Part shown: piece by piece, positions 50,382 to 59,305 of the stretch
Layout of the letters: each line of letters begins with the position of its first letter
Position numbering within the stretch: the first letter of the stretch is position 1
Assembly (NCBI RefSeq): GCF_019222765.1
Contig: NZ_CP078145.1
Span: forward strand, 310,001-374,000
DNA from: Nocardia iowensis
GTDB lineage: Bacteria; Actinomycetota; Actinomycetes; Mycobacteriales; Mycobacteriaceae
Length of the DNA: 64,000 bases
Direction: 5' to 3'
Program-made: the position numbers and the translations under genes
Notes under the pieces: model-generated
The model's input: only the letters and a program-made list of their open reading frames with translations
Database searches by the model: none
What the model was told of the DNA's origin: nothing

Positions 50382-51113
50382 GTGAACCTCCGGCTTCAGT
50401 CCGTGCTCCTCCAGCGAGGAATCAGGCCCGAGGCGTTGGCCGAAATGTGTGAGGTGGACCCGAAGACGGTCGGCCGATGGCTCGGTGGACGGGTGCCGCA
50501 CCCGAAACACCGCCACCGCGTCGCTCACCACCTCCGCGTCGAGGAAGGATTCCTGTGGCCACCTACACCGGAGACTGTGCCTGCCACGAAAAACGTCGAA
50601 TTGGTGGCTACCTACCCCAACCGCGCTGAGGTTCCACGCGAAGTGTGGTTGTCACTCCTGCGCGAAGCAACCGAGCAGATAGACGTCCTCGTCTTCTCTG
50701 GAACGTTCTTCGTACAGTCGAACCCGCAGGTCGTGAAGATGCTCGCGGAGCGGGCCCTGCAGGGCACGCGGATTCGCCTGTGCTTCGGTGACCCAGGCGG
50801 GGAAGCTGTAGCCGCTCGCGGCCATGAGGAGGGCATCGGCGACACCTTGGCTGCAAAGGTTCGAGCCTCACTCACCTACTACCGGCCACTGCTATCCGAA
50901 GAAGGATGCGAGGTCCGGTTACACGACACAACGCTGTACAACTCGATGTTCCGCTACGACGACAACCTCATGGTCAACCCGCACATCTGGGGTCAACCCG
51001 CCAGCGCGAACCCGGTCTTCCAACTGCGCCGCGTCGACGACACTGGATGGTTCGACAACTACACCGAAAGCTTCGATGCCATCTGGGCTGAGGCGAAGCC
51101 CTGGGCACCCTGA
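50382..51113 (+). CDS. XRE-type regulator with DUF5919 (phospholipase D-like) domain
   Basis: Residues 3-55 form a helix-turn-helix (LQRGIRPEALAEMCEVDPKT then VGRWLGGRVPHPKHR). The remainder, with WLSLLREATEQIDVLVFSGT and HIWGQPASANPVFQLRR, matches the DUF5919 region that resembles phospholipase D folds but lacks the HxK pairs. Such proteins stand next to Nudix genes in many actinobacteria. It lies divergent to the radical SAM gene with 160 bases between, so it may sense the product of that operon. Confidence 0.82.
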   Translation: MNLRLQSVLLQRGIRPEALAEMCEVDPKTVGRWLGGRVPHPKHRHRVAHHLRVEEGFLWPPTPETVPATKNVELVATYPNRAEVPREVWLSLLREATEQIDVLVFSGTFFVQSNPQVVKMLAERALQGTRIRLCFGDPGGEAVAARGHEEGIGDTLAAKVRASLTYYRPLLSEEGCEVRLHDTTLYNSMFRYDDNLMVNPHIWGQPASANPVFQLRRVDDTGWFDNYTESFDAIWAEAKPWAP

Positions 51114-51128
51114 CGAAAGGCCGATCGC

Positions 51129-51596
51129 ATGGGCAGGATCGAGTACTACTACGACCCGAAGGCACCCAAGCCCAATTCACTTGTGGTGGCATGCAACCTT
51201 CTGGTCACCGACGAGTCGGGGGCGATTCTGTTGCAACGCCGTCGTGACACGGGCCAGTGGGCGTTGCCCGGTGGCGCGATGGACATGGGCGAGACGCCCG
51301 CGGAGTGCGCCATCCGCGAGTGTCAGGAAGAAACCGGCATCACCGCCGAAATCACTGGGTTCCTGGGCGTATACAGCAACCCGAATCACATCGTCGCCTA
51401 CACCGATGGCGAAATTCGCCAACAGTACGAGAACACCTACATCGGCCGACCCATCGGCGGGAAGCCCACCATCAACGAGGAAGCCGACGGCGTGACCTTC
51501 GTGCTCCCCGAAGACTTGGGCCAGTACGACATCCACCCGAGTATGCGCCAACAGATCGGCGACTATCTATCCAACAACTACCCCTACCTCGGATGA
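51129..51596 (+). CDS. Nudix hydrolase
   Basis: The 155-aa protein contains a complete Nudix box at residues 49-71: GAMDMGETPAECAIRECQ then EETGI. The enzyme would hydrolyse a nucleoside diphosphate linked to another moiety using Mg2+. It starts 15 bases after the XRE-DUF5919 gene behind GAAAGG, so the two form an operon. It ends convergent with the HD gene with 13 bases of overlap. Confidence 0.93.
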   Translation: MGRIEYYYDPKAPKPNSLVVACNLLVTDESGAILLQRRRDTGQWALPGGAMDMGETPAECAIRECQEETGITAEITGFLGVYSNPNHIVAYTDGEIRQQYENTYIGRPIGGKPTINEEADGVTFVLPEDLGQYDIHPSMRQQIGDYLSNNYPYLG

Positions 51597-52147
51597 GCCA
51601 ATAACGCTTGCTCGACCCGCGCCACCGTCGCAAAGATATCCGGCGCAGCACGCTGAATGAACCGCCCCACCACGGTATCCGGGCCGTAGCGGCTCAGAAT
51701 CTCTGCTATCCGGTTGGCAGCCGTGGTCCGAGTGCCGTCCGGTGTAGTCGTTATGTCGCAGTAGGTCAAGGCATCCACCAACAAAGGATCTTCCAGGATC
51801 GGAAACTCTGATTCCAACTGCTCACGCAGGCTGCGCTCCTCTGCCTCCAGCAGGGCGAACGTGTGATTGGCAACCAGGCGGACCAGCCGCTCGTCGGCGT
51901 GCTGCTCTTCCCGCAGGAAACGGGCACCATCCAGCGGATGAAACCCGGTCACCACAAGCCTGGGTGCATAACCTACGTCATGCAAGATGGCGGACGCTTC
52001 GAGTAATACCCGATCGCAACCAAGCCGCGCCGCAAGCTCGACCGCGGCTTCGGCTACTCCCTTCGAGTGCGCCCAACGCCGAGGCAGTGACGTCTCCAAC
52101 TCCTTCCCAGCCAGACGCCACGCCCAAGACGATTCGTAGTCGATCAT
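51584..52147 (-). CDS. HD-domain phosphohydrolase
   Basis: The 187-aa protein has the HD metal ligands His 27 (RWAHSKG), His 56-Asp 57 (ILHDVGY), and a later Asp in YCDITTTPDG. HD proteins hydrolyse nucleotides and phosphates. It is convergent with the Nudix gene. The bases 52148-52418 hold no recognised gene. Confidence 0.9.
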   Translation of the reverse strand: MIDYESSWAWRLAGKELETSLPRRWAHSKGVAEAAVELAARLGCDRVLLEASAILHDVGYAPRLVVTGFHPLDGARFLREEQHADERLVRLVANHTFALLEAEERSLREQLESEFPILEDPLLVDALTYCDITTTPDGTRTTAANRIAEILSRYGPDTVVGRFIQRAAPDIFATVARVEQALLAHPR

Positions 52148-52418
52148 CGTCCAACGCTAACGGCTGCTGAATACGCTTGGTCGTGGATTGCGCGGGCGCA
52201 AACCACAGGAACTTTGCGCGACACCTGACGACCCGTCCCCACCCGGGGTTCGGGTCACGCTCGGCCTAGCATCTGCCTCGTGGAGATCAAGCGGCGATGG
52301 CCGCAGCACGACATCTTGGATGGGTGACCAGCTAACGTCCGAGGAATTCGTCGTCGGATTTGACTTGAACCACCGGTGAACAGGTCATCCCACCGGGCGA
52401 GACTGATCTTGTCAGTAG

Positions 52419-52547
52419 GTGTCATCCGAGTCCCGGTATGACGTGCTCTTGTCCATATCCGGTGGGAGGCAGCTGAAAGCGCTCTCTCTCGCCGGCCTCG
52501 ACAACAGCCTCCGCTTTCTCGCCGACCTTGCCCGCGAAGATCGCTAG
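52419..52547 (+). CDS. Possible small protein upstream of asparaginase (42 aa)
   Basis: A GTG opens MSSESRYDVLLSISGGRQLK, then ALSLAGLDNSLRFLADLARE, ending 9 bases before the asparaginase start. Composition and GC3 fit a real gene, but no ribosome site is seen. It might be a leader for the operon. Confidence 0.3.
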   Translation: MSSESRYDVLLSISGGRQLKALSLAGLDNSLRFLADLAREDR

Positions 52548-52556
52548 GCTGCCGGA

Positions 52557-53603
52557 GTGTCCAGTGCCGAAATCCGTCCCAGGGTGATCGTTTTCGCTCT
52601 CGGCGGCACCATAGCCATGTCGAGAACCTCCACCGGCGGCGTCGCACCCGCACTGTCTGCCGACCAACTCATCGCAGCTATCCCCGGACTCGGCGATACG
52701 GAAATCGAAGTAGAGGTCGTGGACTTCCGGCAGCTGCCAGGAGCCTCACTGAAAGTCTCCGACGTCACCGCACTCGCCGACGCGATCGACGATCGGCTCG
52801 CCAACGCGGACGGCGCTGTCGTCACCCAAGGCACCGACACCATCGAAGAAACGGCCTACCTGCTCGACCTACTCCATACAGCGGCCCAACCAGTTGTGGT
52901 GACCGGAGCGATGCGCAACCCGACCCTGGCCGGAGCCGACGGACCCGCAAACCTGCTGGCGGCCATCCAAACCGCTGCCGACCCGCAAGCTCGCCACCAA
53001 GGGTGCCTCGTGGTGTTTGGTGACGAGATCCACGCCGCGCGCCGCGTCCGAAAGACCCACACCACCAGCACCGCAACCTTCCAGTCAGCCAATGGCGGCC
53101 CCCTCGGTTACATCGTCGAAGGACATCCGCGGCTACTCAACCACCTCACTCACCGCACGAACGTGCCAGCCAAACCCGTCGATGACACACGCGTAGCGAT
53201 CATGACCATCGTTCTGGGTGACGACGGCACCACCCTGCGGGCAGTAAGCGAGCACGTCGACGGACTTGTCATCGCAGGTCTTGGCGCCGGACACGTGCCC
53301 GCTGATCTGGTCCCGATCCTCGAAAACCTCGCGAGCAGGATCCCGGTCGTGCTCGCTTGCCGCACCGGCGCAGGATCAGTCCTCGAATCCACCTACGGGT
53401 TCCCCGGTTCCGAGCGCGACCTACTCTCCCGCGGACTCATCTCCGCCGGATACCTCGACCCGATCAAAGCGCGCATCCTGCTACACACACTGCTCGCAAC
53501 CGACTGCGACAATCAGGCAATCGCGGCGGCGTTCGGTGCAGCAGGCGGCTACCGAGACCCCGAAACATGGCCGTGGCCAACTGATCTCAGTGAGGGCAAC
53601 TAA
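52557..53603 (+). CDS. L-asparaginase
   Basis: The 348-aa enzyme hydrolyses asparagine to aspartate and ammonia. The two family signatures are present: ALGGTIAMS with the first catalytic Thr at residue 18, and VVTQGTDTIEETAYLL with the second Thr and Asp. VTGAMRNPTLAGADGPANLL and the C-terminal lid follow. There is no signal peptide, so it is cytoplasmic. It forms an operon with the PPC-domain and DUF4253 genes. Confidence 0.93.
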   Translation: MSSAEIRPRVIVFALGGTIAMSRTSTGGVAPALSADQLIAAIPGLGDTEIEVEVVDFRQLPGASLKVSDVTALADAIDDRLANADGAVVTQGTDTIEETAYLLDLLHTAAQPVVVTGAMRNPTLAGADGPANLLAAIQTAADPQARHQGCLVVFGDEIHAARRVRKTHTTSTATFQSANGGPLGYIVEGHPRLLNHLTHRTNVPAKPVDDTRVAIMTIVLGDDGTTLRAVSEHVDGLVIAGLGAGHVPADLVPILENLASRIPVVLACRTGAGSVLESTYGFPGSERDLLSRGLISAGYLDPIKARILLHTLLATDCDNQAIAAAFGAAGGYRDPETWPWPTDLSEGN

Positions 53604-53605
53604 CC

Positions 53606-54091
53606 ATGCGCAGCCACGAACTCACCCTCGGCCGGTCATTCGGCGTCGCATTCGACCACGGCGACGACTTCTATCCGACGCTCGCTGAATTTTGTCACGC
53701 CAACAACCTCCGCCAAGGGTTCATCCCCTCCTTCATCGCGGGATTCAGCGAAGTCGACATCGTCGGTACCTGTGATCGGCTCGACGATCCCCAGGCGCCA
53801 GTTTGGTCGAAGGTCCACCTTTCCAACGTTGAAGCTTTCGGCGGAGGCACCCTCGCCTATGACCCCGACACCGGCACGGTACTACCGCACATCCACGTGG
53901 CCGTCGGCATCAAAGAGCACTCAGCCACCGGGTACACAAGTCACCTACTCAGTGCAAAGGTGCAGTTCCTCACCGAAATGCTCATCATCGAAGTCGCGGA
54001 ACCAAACATGCTGAGGATCCGCGAACCCAACCTTTACGACGTGCCGCTGCTGCGATTCGTTGAGGGTGCCAGCCGCAACGTTGGCGGATAG
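53606..54091 (+). CDS. PPC/DUF296-domain protein
   Basis: The 161-aa protein reads RSFGVAFDHGDDFYPTLAEF, GFIPSFIAGFSEVDIVGTCD and GTVLPHIHVAVGIKEHSATG, the alpha/beta fold of the DUF296 or plant-and-prokaryote-conserved domain. The HIHV motif with other His residues could bind metal. It starts 2 bases after the asparaginase stop. Bacterial members are thought to bind small ligands or DNA; the role with asparaginase is unknown. Confidence 0.85.
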   Translation: MRSHELTLGRSFGVAFDHGDDFYPTLAEFCHANNLRQGFIPSFIAGFSEVDIVGTCDRLDDPQAPVWSKVHLSNVEAFGGGTLAYDPDTGTVLPHIHVAVGIKEHSATGYTSHLLSAKVQFLTEMLIIEVAEPNMLRIREPNLYDVPLLRFVEGASRNVGG

Positions 54092-54100
54092 GTAGCGATC

Positions 54101-54889
54101 GTGACTGATTCCTTCGCCTTCCCCGCATTGCCCGACAACGGGTTGCCGCCAGGAAGAATGGTCAAGGCGACCAACACTGCAGCAGAAGAGCGCGAGGTCC
54201 TGTGGGTGTCCGACGAACGGCAACCTAGAGCTGACGTGCTCTGGGGCCGACTCTATGACCAGCGGGCCGACACGGGTTTGTATCCGCTGTTGCTCGATGT
54301 CCTGGATCCCTTCCCTCCCGCCGGAAATCTGCAGAACCGTCCCTGGCATAGCGGCGAGTTGGGTTTCGTGCCAGTCGAGAAGATCGACGCACTCGACGCG
54401 GAGCAGCTCCTGCGGGGCATGTGGCCAATGACTGACGATGCCTACGCGTCCGATCTCGGCGCACCGAGCAGCTGGCCTGGCGTGGCGGCTCCAGGCACCG
54501 GTGGCGGCGACCCAGGCGTAGCCGCTCGGAAGCTGGCTCACGACTTGGCGCGTAAGAGAGATCGCCTGATCGGGCTGGTCCCAGCGACGCGCGGTGCCGA
54601 CGCGATCGCCCTGAGCGGGTGGGAAGGGGCAGTGAATCTCACCAACGACACCGAGGAACTTTCCGCGATCGTTCGATCATGGGAAGACCGATTCGACGTC
54701 CGAGTAGTCATGCTCGGCTTCGACACCCTGTACCTGTCGGTGGCCGCGCCGCCGACAACCCAGGACCACGCGTTACAGGTGGCTGCCGAACATCTCACCT
54801 TCTGCCCGGACAACTTCGACTTCGGCACCTTCGACGACTACGCGGCAAAATTGATCGGCTGCCATAACTGGGGATTCTGGTGGGACTAG
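54101..54889 (+). CDS. DUF4253-domain protein
   Basis: The 262-aa protein ends with the DUF4253 pattern: LIGLVPATRGADAIALSGWE, LSAIVRSWEDRFDVRVVMLG, FDTLYLSVAAPPTTQDHALQ and HNWGFWWD. The N-terminal 120 residues (LPPGRMVKATNTAAEEREVL) are typical partners of this domain. It is 9 bases downstream of the PPC gene. The function is unknown; the family is frequent in actinobacteria. Confidence 0.85.
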   Translation: MTDSFAFPALPDNGLPPGRMVKATNTAAEEREVLWVSDERQPRADVLWGRLYDQRADTGLYPLLLDVLDPFPPAGNLQNRPWHSGELGFVPVEKIDALDAEQLLRGMWPMTDDAYASDLGAPSSWPGVAAPGTGGGDPGVAARKLAHDLARKRDRLIGLVPATRGADAIALSGWEGAVNLTNDTEELSAIVRSWEDRFDVRVVMLGFDTLYLSVAAPPTTQDHALQVAAEHLTFCPDNFDFGTFDDYAAKLIGCHNWGFWWD

Positions 54890-55281
54890 GGCGACATCGA
54901 CTGATCCGCGACAGAGCGCACCTGATGTGCAAGCTGTTCAGCGGCGTCGCGGCGACCGAGTCGACGAGCTTGAGCTGCGATGGTGGTTCGGCGGCCGGGA
55001 TCTGTGAGCAGGGGTGCGATCGCCTCTTGCAGCGACGGCCCGGACATCTCGTCGAGTAGAGCGACTGTCGCGCCGCGTCCGGCAAGAGTGCGTGCGTTGT
55101 GGGCCTGCTCGTTGCCCGCGGCCGAGGCCAGCGGCATGAGGACCGAAGCTTTGCCGAGGGCAGTGATCTCTGCGATCGTTCCTGCGCCGCTGCGGGAGAT
55201 GATGACATCGACCAGCGCGAACACATCCGCTAACTCCGGACCCACGAACTCGGTGGCGGCTGGCGACGAAGGTCCTTGCAC
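54886..55281 (-). pseudogene. Remnant of a MurG-like glycosyltransferase (C-terminal part)
   Basis: The frame reads FVGPELADVFALVDVIISRS, GAGTIAEITALGKASVLMPL and AGNEQAHNARTLAGRGATVA, the C-terminal UDP-sugar-binding half of the GT28/MurG family. The N-terminal half (about 200 residues) is missing; the sequence before 55281 is unrelated. It overlaps the convergent DUF4253 gene by 4 bases. A truncated, inactive copy. Confidence 0.75.
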
Positions 55282-55317
55282 GTGAGTGGGTCACTGGCCG
55301 AAGGCGGTGGCTGTCGG

Positions 55318-56367
55318 TCACCGTGGGAGTTGGTTGTAGAGACGTATGAGTTCTTCGGCGCTGGCGCGGGCGGCGTCGCAACCGTTGGCGGCCTCGATCG
55401 AGATGATCTCAGAGCTCCAGGCATCGCTGATCGGGTTGTAGCGGTCGGGTCCGGGCTCGGCTGGCTGCGGCGAGGTCGAGACCTCGATCAAGCAGGAACC
55501 AACAGAAGACGTTTCGGGCTTGGGATTCTCGAGGGCCCGGAGTCCGCCGATCCTGAGTTCCTTCTGATCGCTGCCCGCGTCTGCTTTCAAGGAGTCATTG
55601 GCGAACTTGTATCGGATGTCCTGGAAGGTCGAGTCGGCGCCGCGGTCCAGTAGGAAGGCACATTCCCACGGGTTCGCGCTGTTGTCGTAGTCAGCGCCGT
55701 GCGGTCTCAGCGCCAGCCGGGACGCGTCGTTCGCCACCAGCGCGGGGTGGTGTCCTTGCCCGATCTTGCCGAGCACGGCGCACGGGTCGAGAGTGGCGAG
55801 CCGGGAGTTCATGTGTGCGCGTTGCGAAGTCGCTCGCAGCGGGCGTTCGAGCCGGTGCGTAACAGCCGCTCGACCGACATCGCGCACCACCGCGCACGAA
55901 TCGAACTTGCCGGCAGCGAGCACCATGATGCTCACACGGTCATCGATCGGCACATTCGCTGCGCAGCTGCCTTCGGACGGCCCGGCCGAGACCTCGATCT
56001 CGCCGACCTCGGGCTGGGTGCCGCTCCCCGGCACTGCCCGGAACATGCTGACTTGGATCGAGCCGAGGAGATCACCGTCCGGGGACTTGAACGACGCCGA
56101 ACACGCGTTGAAATCGAACAGGGCACCGATGTAGGCCGGTGTCCCGATTCGATGTACCGCTGCGTCGTCGAGGTAGCCGCATGGATCCAGTGGGCGGAGG
56201 GTATCGCGGTAGGCAATCGTCTGTTGGTCCTGCGCCGATAGCAACCCTGGATACGCAGGCCGGTCAGGCGGTGAAGTGGGCGTTGGTTTAGCCTGTGTCG
56301 ACGAACACGACGTTGTGGCGACTACAACCGAAAACAGCACCGCCGCAGCGGCAAACACTTTCCTCAC
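55318..56367 (-). CDS. DUF3558-like lipoprotein
   Basis: I place the start at the GTG ending at 56367, which gives a proper signal peptide MRKVFAAAAVLFSVVVATTS and the lipobox TTSC, with Cys as the lipid site. A start further upstream (GTG at 56388) is also possible. The mature 325-residue part has two related halves: one begins LRPLDPCGYLDDAAVHRIGT, the second LATLDPCAVLGKIGQGHHPA, each starting LDPC, as in DUF3558-type lipoproteins of Nocardia and mycobacteria. The protein is exported and membrane-anchored. Function unknown. Confidence 0.75.
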   Translation of the reverse strand: MRKVFAAAAVLFSVVVATTSCSSTQAKPTPTSPPDRPAYPGLLSAQDQQTIAYRDTLRPLDPCGYLDDAAVHRIGTPAYIGALFDFNACSASFKSPDGDLLGSIQVSMFRAVPGSGTQPEVGEIEVSAGPSEGSCAANVPIDDRVSIMVLAAGKFDSCAVVRDVGRAAVTHRLERPLRATSQRAHMNSRLATLDPCAVLGKIGQGHHPALVANDASRLALRPHGADYDNSANPWECAFLLDRGADSTFQDIRYKFANDSLKADAGSDQKELRIGGLRALENPKPETSSVGSCLIEVSTSPQPAEPGPDRYNPISDAWSSEIISIEAANGCDAARASAEELIRLYNQLPR

Positions 56368-56612
56368 ATCGGCGGATACTACGGGCACTTCGTCATATTC
56401 GCCCGATTCTGTGCCGCGTCCGATCACTCCCGCCTGGTGATGCCGAAACCGTGGCGGTGGCATGGCTAATCCCCCGCAATCAGCAGATGCGGACGTTCGC
56501 CGAACCCACAGGCATAGAAAGACGTTATGCGCCGCGGTGTGACGGGCAAAGGTCCACCTGAAGCGCTTGTCGGGCTTGGTGTCCCATCGCTGCACACGAG
56601 ATGAGCGAGCAG

Positions 56613-57116
56613 CTATCGCTTGGGTAGGAGGGCCTTCCAGTAGGCGCGGTTCCCCGGTTTGTCCCTATAAATCGAGAACCCGGCTGTTCGCTCGTAACCG
56701 CACTTTTCATACAGCGCGTGTGAAGCGGTTTGCTTGCTGCCGGTGTCGAGGATCGCTGCCCGATAACCGGCAGCACGGGCGTCTTCCTCCAAGCGGGCAA
56801 GTAGCTGCTGGGCGACACCGTGTCGACGCAGGCGAGGTTCGACGTACATTCGTTTGATCTCTGCTGTGGCGCCTGTCTTGTCCTCGACGTGGCGTCGGTA
56901 TCCGCCGCAGCCGATCGGTACACCGTCGAAGTAGGCCACGACGAACGCCCCGCCGTGTTGTGGGGTGAACTCTCCAGGTGAGACCGGCGTCTGGTCCGGG
57001 TGTCCGTAGAGTTCCGCGTTGACAGCGTGCGCTTTCGCGATCATCGCGGTGGCGGCCGGAGAATCGTATCGCTCGAAGCGCAGTACGACTGCCTGAGCGG
57101 TTACCGACGAAGTCAT
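56613..57116 (-). CDS. GNAT-family N-acetyltransferase
   Basis: The 167-aa enzyme transfers an acetyl group from acetyl-CoA. The fold signatures are VVAYFDGVPIGCGGYRRH, the acceptor strand TAEIKRMYVEP and the CoA-binding loop RLRRHGVAQQLLARLEEDAR (R/Q-x-x-G-x-A-type). The end contains ASHALYEKCGYERT. It ends the transcript from the TPR regulator, 10 bases away. Substrate unknown. Confidence 0.9.
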   Translation of the reverse strand: MTSSVTAQAVVLRFERYDSPAATAMIAKAHAVNAELYGHPDQTPVSPGEFTPQHGGAFVVAYFDGVPIGCGGYRRHVEDKTGATAEIKRMYVEPRLRRHGVAQQLLARLEEDARAAGYRAAILDTGSKQTASHALYEKCGYERTAGFSIYRDKPGNRAYWKALLPKR

Positions 57117-57126
57117 ACATCCAGAA

Positions 57127-58512
57127 TTAGCAGATTTTTGCCTTCTTCATCGTTTCGAACTTGTCGATGAAGGTGCGCACGGTTGAGGTGGCGCGGTGCG
57201 GGCGCAGTTCTGCGTTGATTGTGTCGATGAGATTGCGGCAGCGTGCCGAGCCGACTTCCGGCAGCATCGGCAGCACTTGCCCAGCTTCGTAGCAGGCGAG
57301 CTCAAGATCCTGTCGCCCGCCTGTTCCTCGGGCGTGGGCAAGAGCGAGGGAAAGTCCGTAGAGGACTCGGTCGCGCGTCGCATCCTGGTTCAGGTTTGCG
57401 AGACCCTCCGCGAGCTGTTGCTCGGCTTGAAGGGTGTCTCCGAGGTGAAGATAGCAGCGGCCAGCCTCGCTGGTAAGGACGGTCGGGCCCATCCAATAGA
57501 CCCAGGCAGGATCGTGGTCATGCTGGCCGCGCGCAAGGGCTTGGTGCGCGCGTTCGAGCGCGGCAGAGGTCTCGGAGTGCATTCCAGAGGTAGCGAATGC
57601 ACGCGCCTCACGCATCGCGATTAGCGCTTGCACACGAGGTGTCGTGGCTGAGCGGAGCCCCTGTTGAACTGTGCCCATGATGGAGACTGCGTCGTGAGGT
57701 CGGTTGCGCCATGTCTGCTGGAACGCGATACAACTGAGCACGAGGGCGCCAAGTTGTTTGTCGCCTGCCGCTACTGCGGCGCGAAGCCCGAGAAGGTACA
57801 TGCGCTGGGCAAATCCGTGTCGTCCCAGGTCGAATCCGAGCCATCCTGCCAACTGGGCCATCTGACCAGCCAGTGAGAGCAGACGACGTCCTAGATCCGC
57901 TGGATACGACGAATCACTGAGAAGGTCGATCGCCTCTGCGAGCCGGTTGACGACCGCGCGCAAGACGAGCTCACCACCGTGCCCGTCGTCGAGACGCCGC
58001 AGTTCGGCTAGGTCCTTTTCGAGGTAGTCGATGTAGTCGGGGGTGATCCGCCCTTGTCCAGCAGTCATACGGTTCGACATCAACGCGTGGTTGCCGAAGG
58101 CCCAGGACTCGGCGAGTGAGGTGAGCTCGTTACCGGAGACTGCGAAGTGGGTCTTTGCTTTCCCAGATGCCCGGAACTCCTTCAGCAGTGCCAGGGTGTC
58201 GTGCGGTAGCCACCTATCCGGGGCAATCTGGGCTACAGCGGGCAGCCATACCTCGGTCTTGTGGGCCTGTCCAGGCCACAGCTGGTCGACCGTGACTATC
58301 TCGCCACGCGCTTCAGTGAGGATCCCTGCGACCACGGCAGGCAACGGATCCCGTGGCACGGTCCCACGGTCACGCCACGCAAAGGGAGTCTTGGCATGAA
58401 TGCGGCGATCTGGACTGACGAGTCGATTTACCGCTCGCGCCAATTCGTACGGCGACCACCCGATTTCCTCCAGCAGCCGTCGCAGTTCCGCGTTGGAATT
58501 CAGCCCACCCAT
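57127..58512 (-). CDS. Transcriptional regulator with TPR-like C-terminal region
   Basis: The 461-aa protein has an N-terminal helix-turn-helix of XRE type (ELRRLLEEIGWSPYELARAV), followed by about 330 residues of helical repeats (LYLHLGDTLQAEQQLAEGLA and similar). Such XRE-TPR regulators are typical of streptomycetes and Nocardia and often respond to peptides or small ligands. The start ATG ends at 58512; the 302-base divergent region upstream holds the operator candidate. Confidence 0.82.
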   Translation of the reverse strand: MGGLNSNAELRRLLEEIGWSPYELARAVNRLVSPDRRIHAKTPFAWRDRGTVPRDPLPAVVAGILTEARGEIVTVDQLWPGQAHKTEVWLPAVAQIAPDRWLPHDTLALLKEFRASGKAKTHFAVSGNELTSLAESWAFGNHALMSNRMTAGQGRITPDYIDYLEKDLAELRRLDDGHGGELVLRAVVNRLAEAIDLLSDSSYPADLGRRLLSLAGQMAQLAGWLGFDLGRHGFAQRMYLLGLRAAVAAGDKQLGALVLSCIAFQQTWRNRPHDAVSIMGTVQQGLRSATTPRVQALIAMREARAFATSGMHSETSAALERAHQALARGQHDHDPAWVYWMGPTVLTSEAGRCYLHLGDTLQAEQQLAEGLANLNQDATRDRVLYGLSLALAHARGTGGRQDLELACYEAGQVLPMLPEVGSARCRNLIDTINAELRPHRATSTVRTFIDKFETMKKAKIC

Positions 58513-58622
58513 TCCTTGAATCGTACTGAAACTTCGTGCAAGTGGAAGCGAATGTGCTGCTAGAACCCGAAATTCGGCAAAATACTACACCTGCCTGCCA
58601 ACGTTCGGCGATGTGCGGCATC

Positions 58623-58675
58623 GCGATCGGTAGCCACGGCCGCCGACATCGTTTGTGCTGGATACAACCGATCGC
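58623..58675. promoter_or_regulatory. 9-bp inverted repeat in the divergent promoter region
   Basis: GCGATCGGT at 58623-58631 and ACCGATCGC at 58667-58675 are perfect complements, 35 bases apart, in the interval between the XRE-TPR regulator and the rightward operon. This could be an operator for looping or a dimer of dimers. The rest of 58513-58814 shows no gene. Confidence 0.4.
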
Positions 58676-58814
58676 TATCGGAACATGAACTGCACCAGCA
58701 CAGGCGGATTGCCAATGGGCGCGGCCTGCAAGGACATCGTTCAGATCCGAATGCGGTCGATCCGAGAAACGACCGACAAATCCTTCGGTTAACGCCGATC
58801 GGGATCGGGGAGCG

Positions 58815-59117
58815 ATGGCGGTGCACGTAGTCGGCCACTCGATGAGAAGTGACCAGATCGACCACCAGGCGCGGTGTGTGGAAGGCGGCGGGTGGGAGGT
58901 CAGCTTCTTGCCCGGGATGACTCTCACCGCGGATCAAGCTGTTCTTGCCTTGAGGGCAGCCGAAGAACTTTCGGCGTTGGGAGCGTGTGCGCAGATCCTT
59001 GGCCTGACGACGCTGGAAGTGGTTGGCATGGCGACAGAGCCGTGCATATGGCAAGACCGTCAACTCGTTGTGCCTGTCCGACCGAGTGCTCGCCGTGAGA
59101 TGCGAGCCGTTCGATGA
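58815..59117 (+). CDS. Hypothetical protein (100 aa)
   Basis: The ATG follows GGGGAG. The product contains GGWEVSFLPGMTLTADQAVL then ALRAAEELSALGACAQILGL and ends with a basic tail. A strand followed by helices suggests a small alpha/beta fold. It is the first of seven rightward genes with overlapping or nearly contiguous frames. Family not recognised. Confidence 0.6.
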   Translation: MAVHVVGHSMRSDQIDHQARCVEGGGWEVSFLPGMTLTADQAVLALRAAEELSALGACAQILGLTTLEVVGMATEPCIWQDRQLVVPVRPSARREMRAVR

Positions 59118-59305
59118 CGCACGACTGGGTGTTGCTGCATGGCAAGCGGGTCCAGGTGCGTGGCAAGCGGATTCAGGGCTTTATGACCGGAGCGGCGGAG
59201 GGGCGGCGTGACGCCGCTGAGTGCGTGTGGGAGCCGATCGAGTCGCCTGCACCGCTGGAAGACCCAGGTGATCAGGGCGCGCCTCATTTGAGGGTGGTGC
59301 GGTGA
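59114..59305 (+). CDS. Hypothetical protein (63 aa)
   Basis: The ATG overlaps the upstream stop and its stop overlaps the next start, so translation is coupled. The product reads MTHDWVLLHGKRVQVRGKRI and ends with an acidic, Pro-rich region. No family is recognised. Confidence 0.55.
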   Translation: MTHDWVLLHGKRVQVRGKRIQGFMTGAAEGRRDAAECVWEPIESPAPLEDPGDQGAPHLRVVR

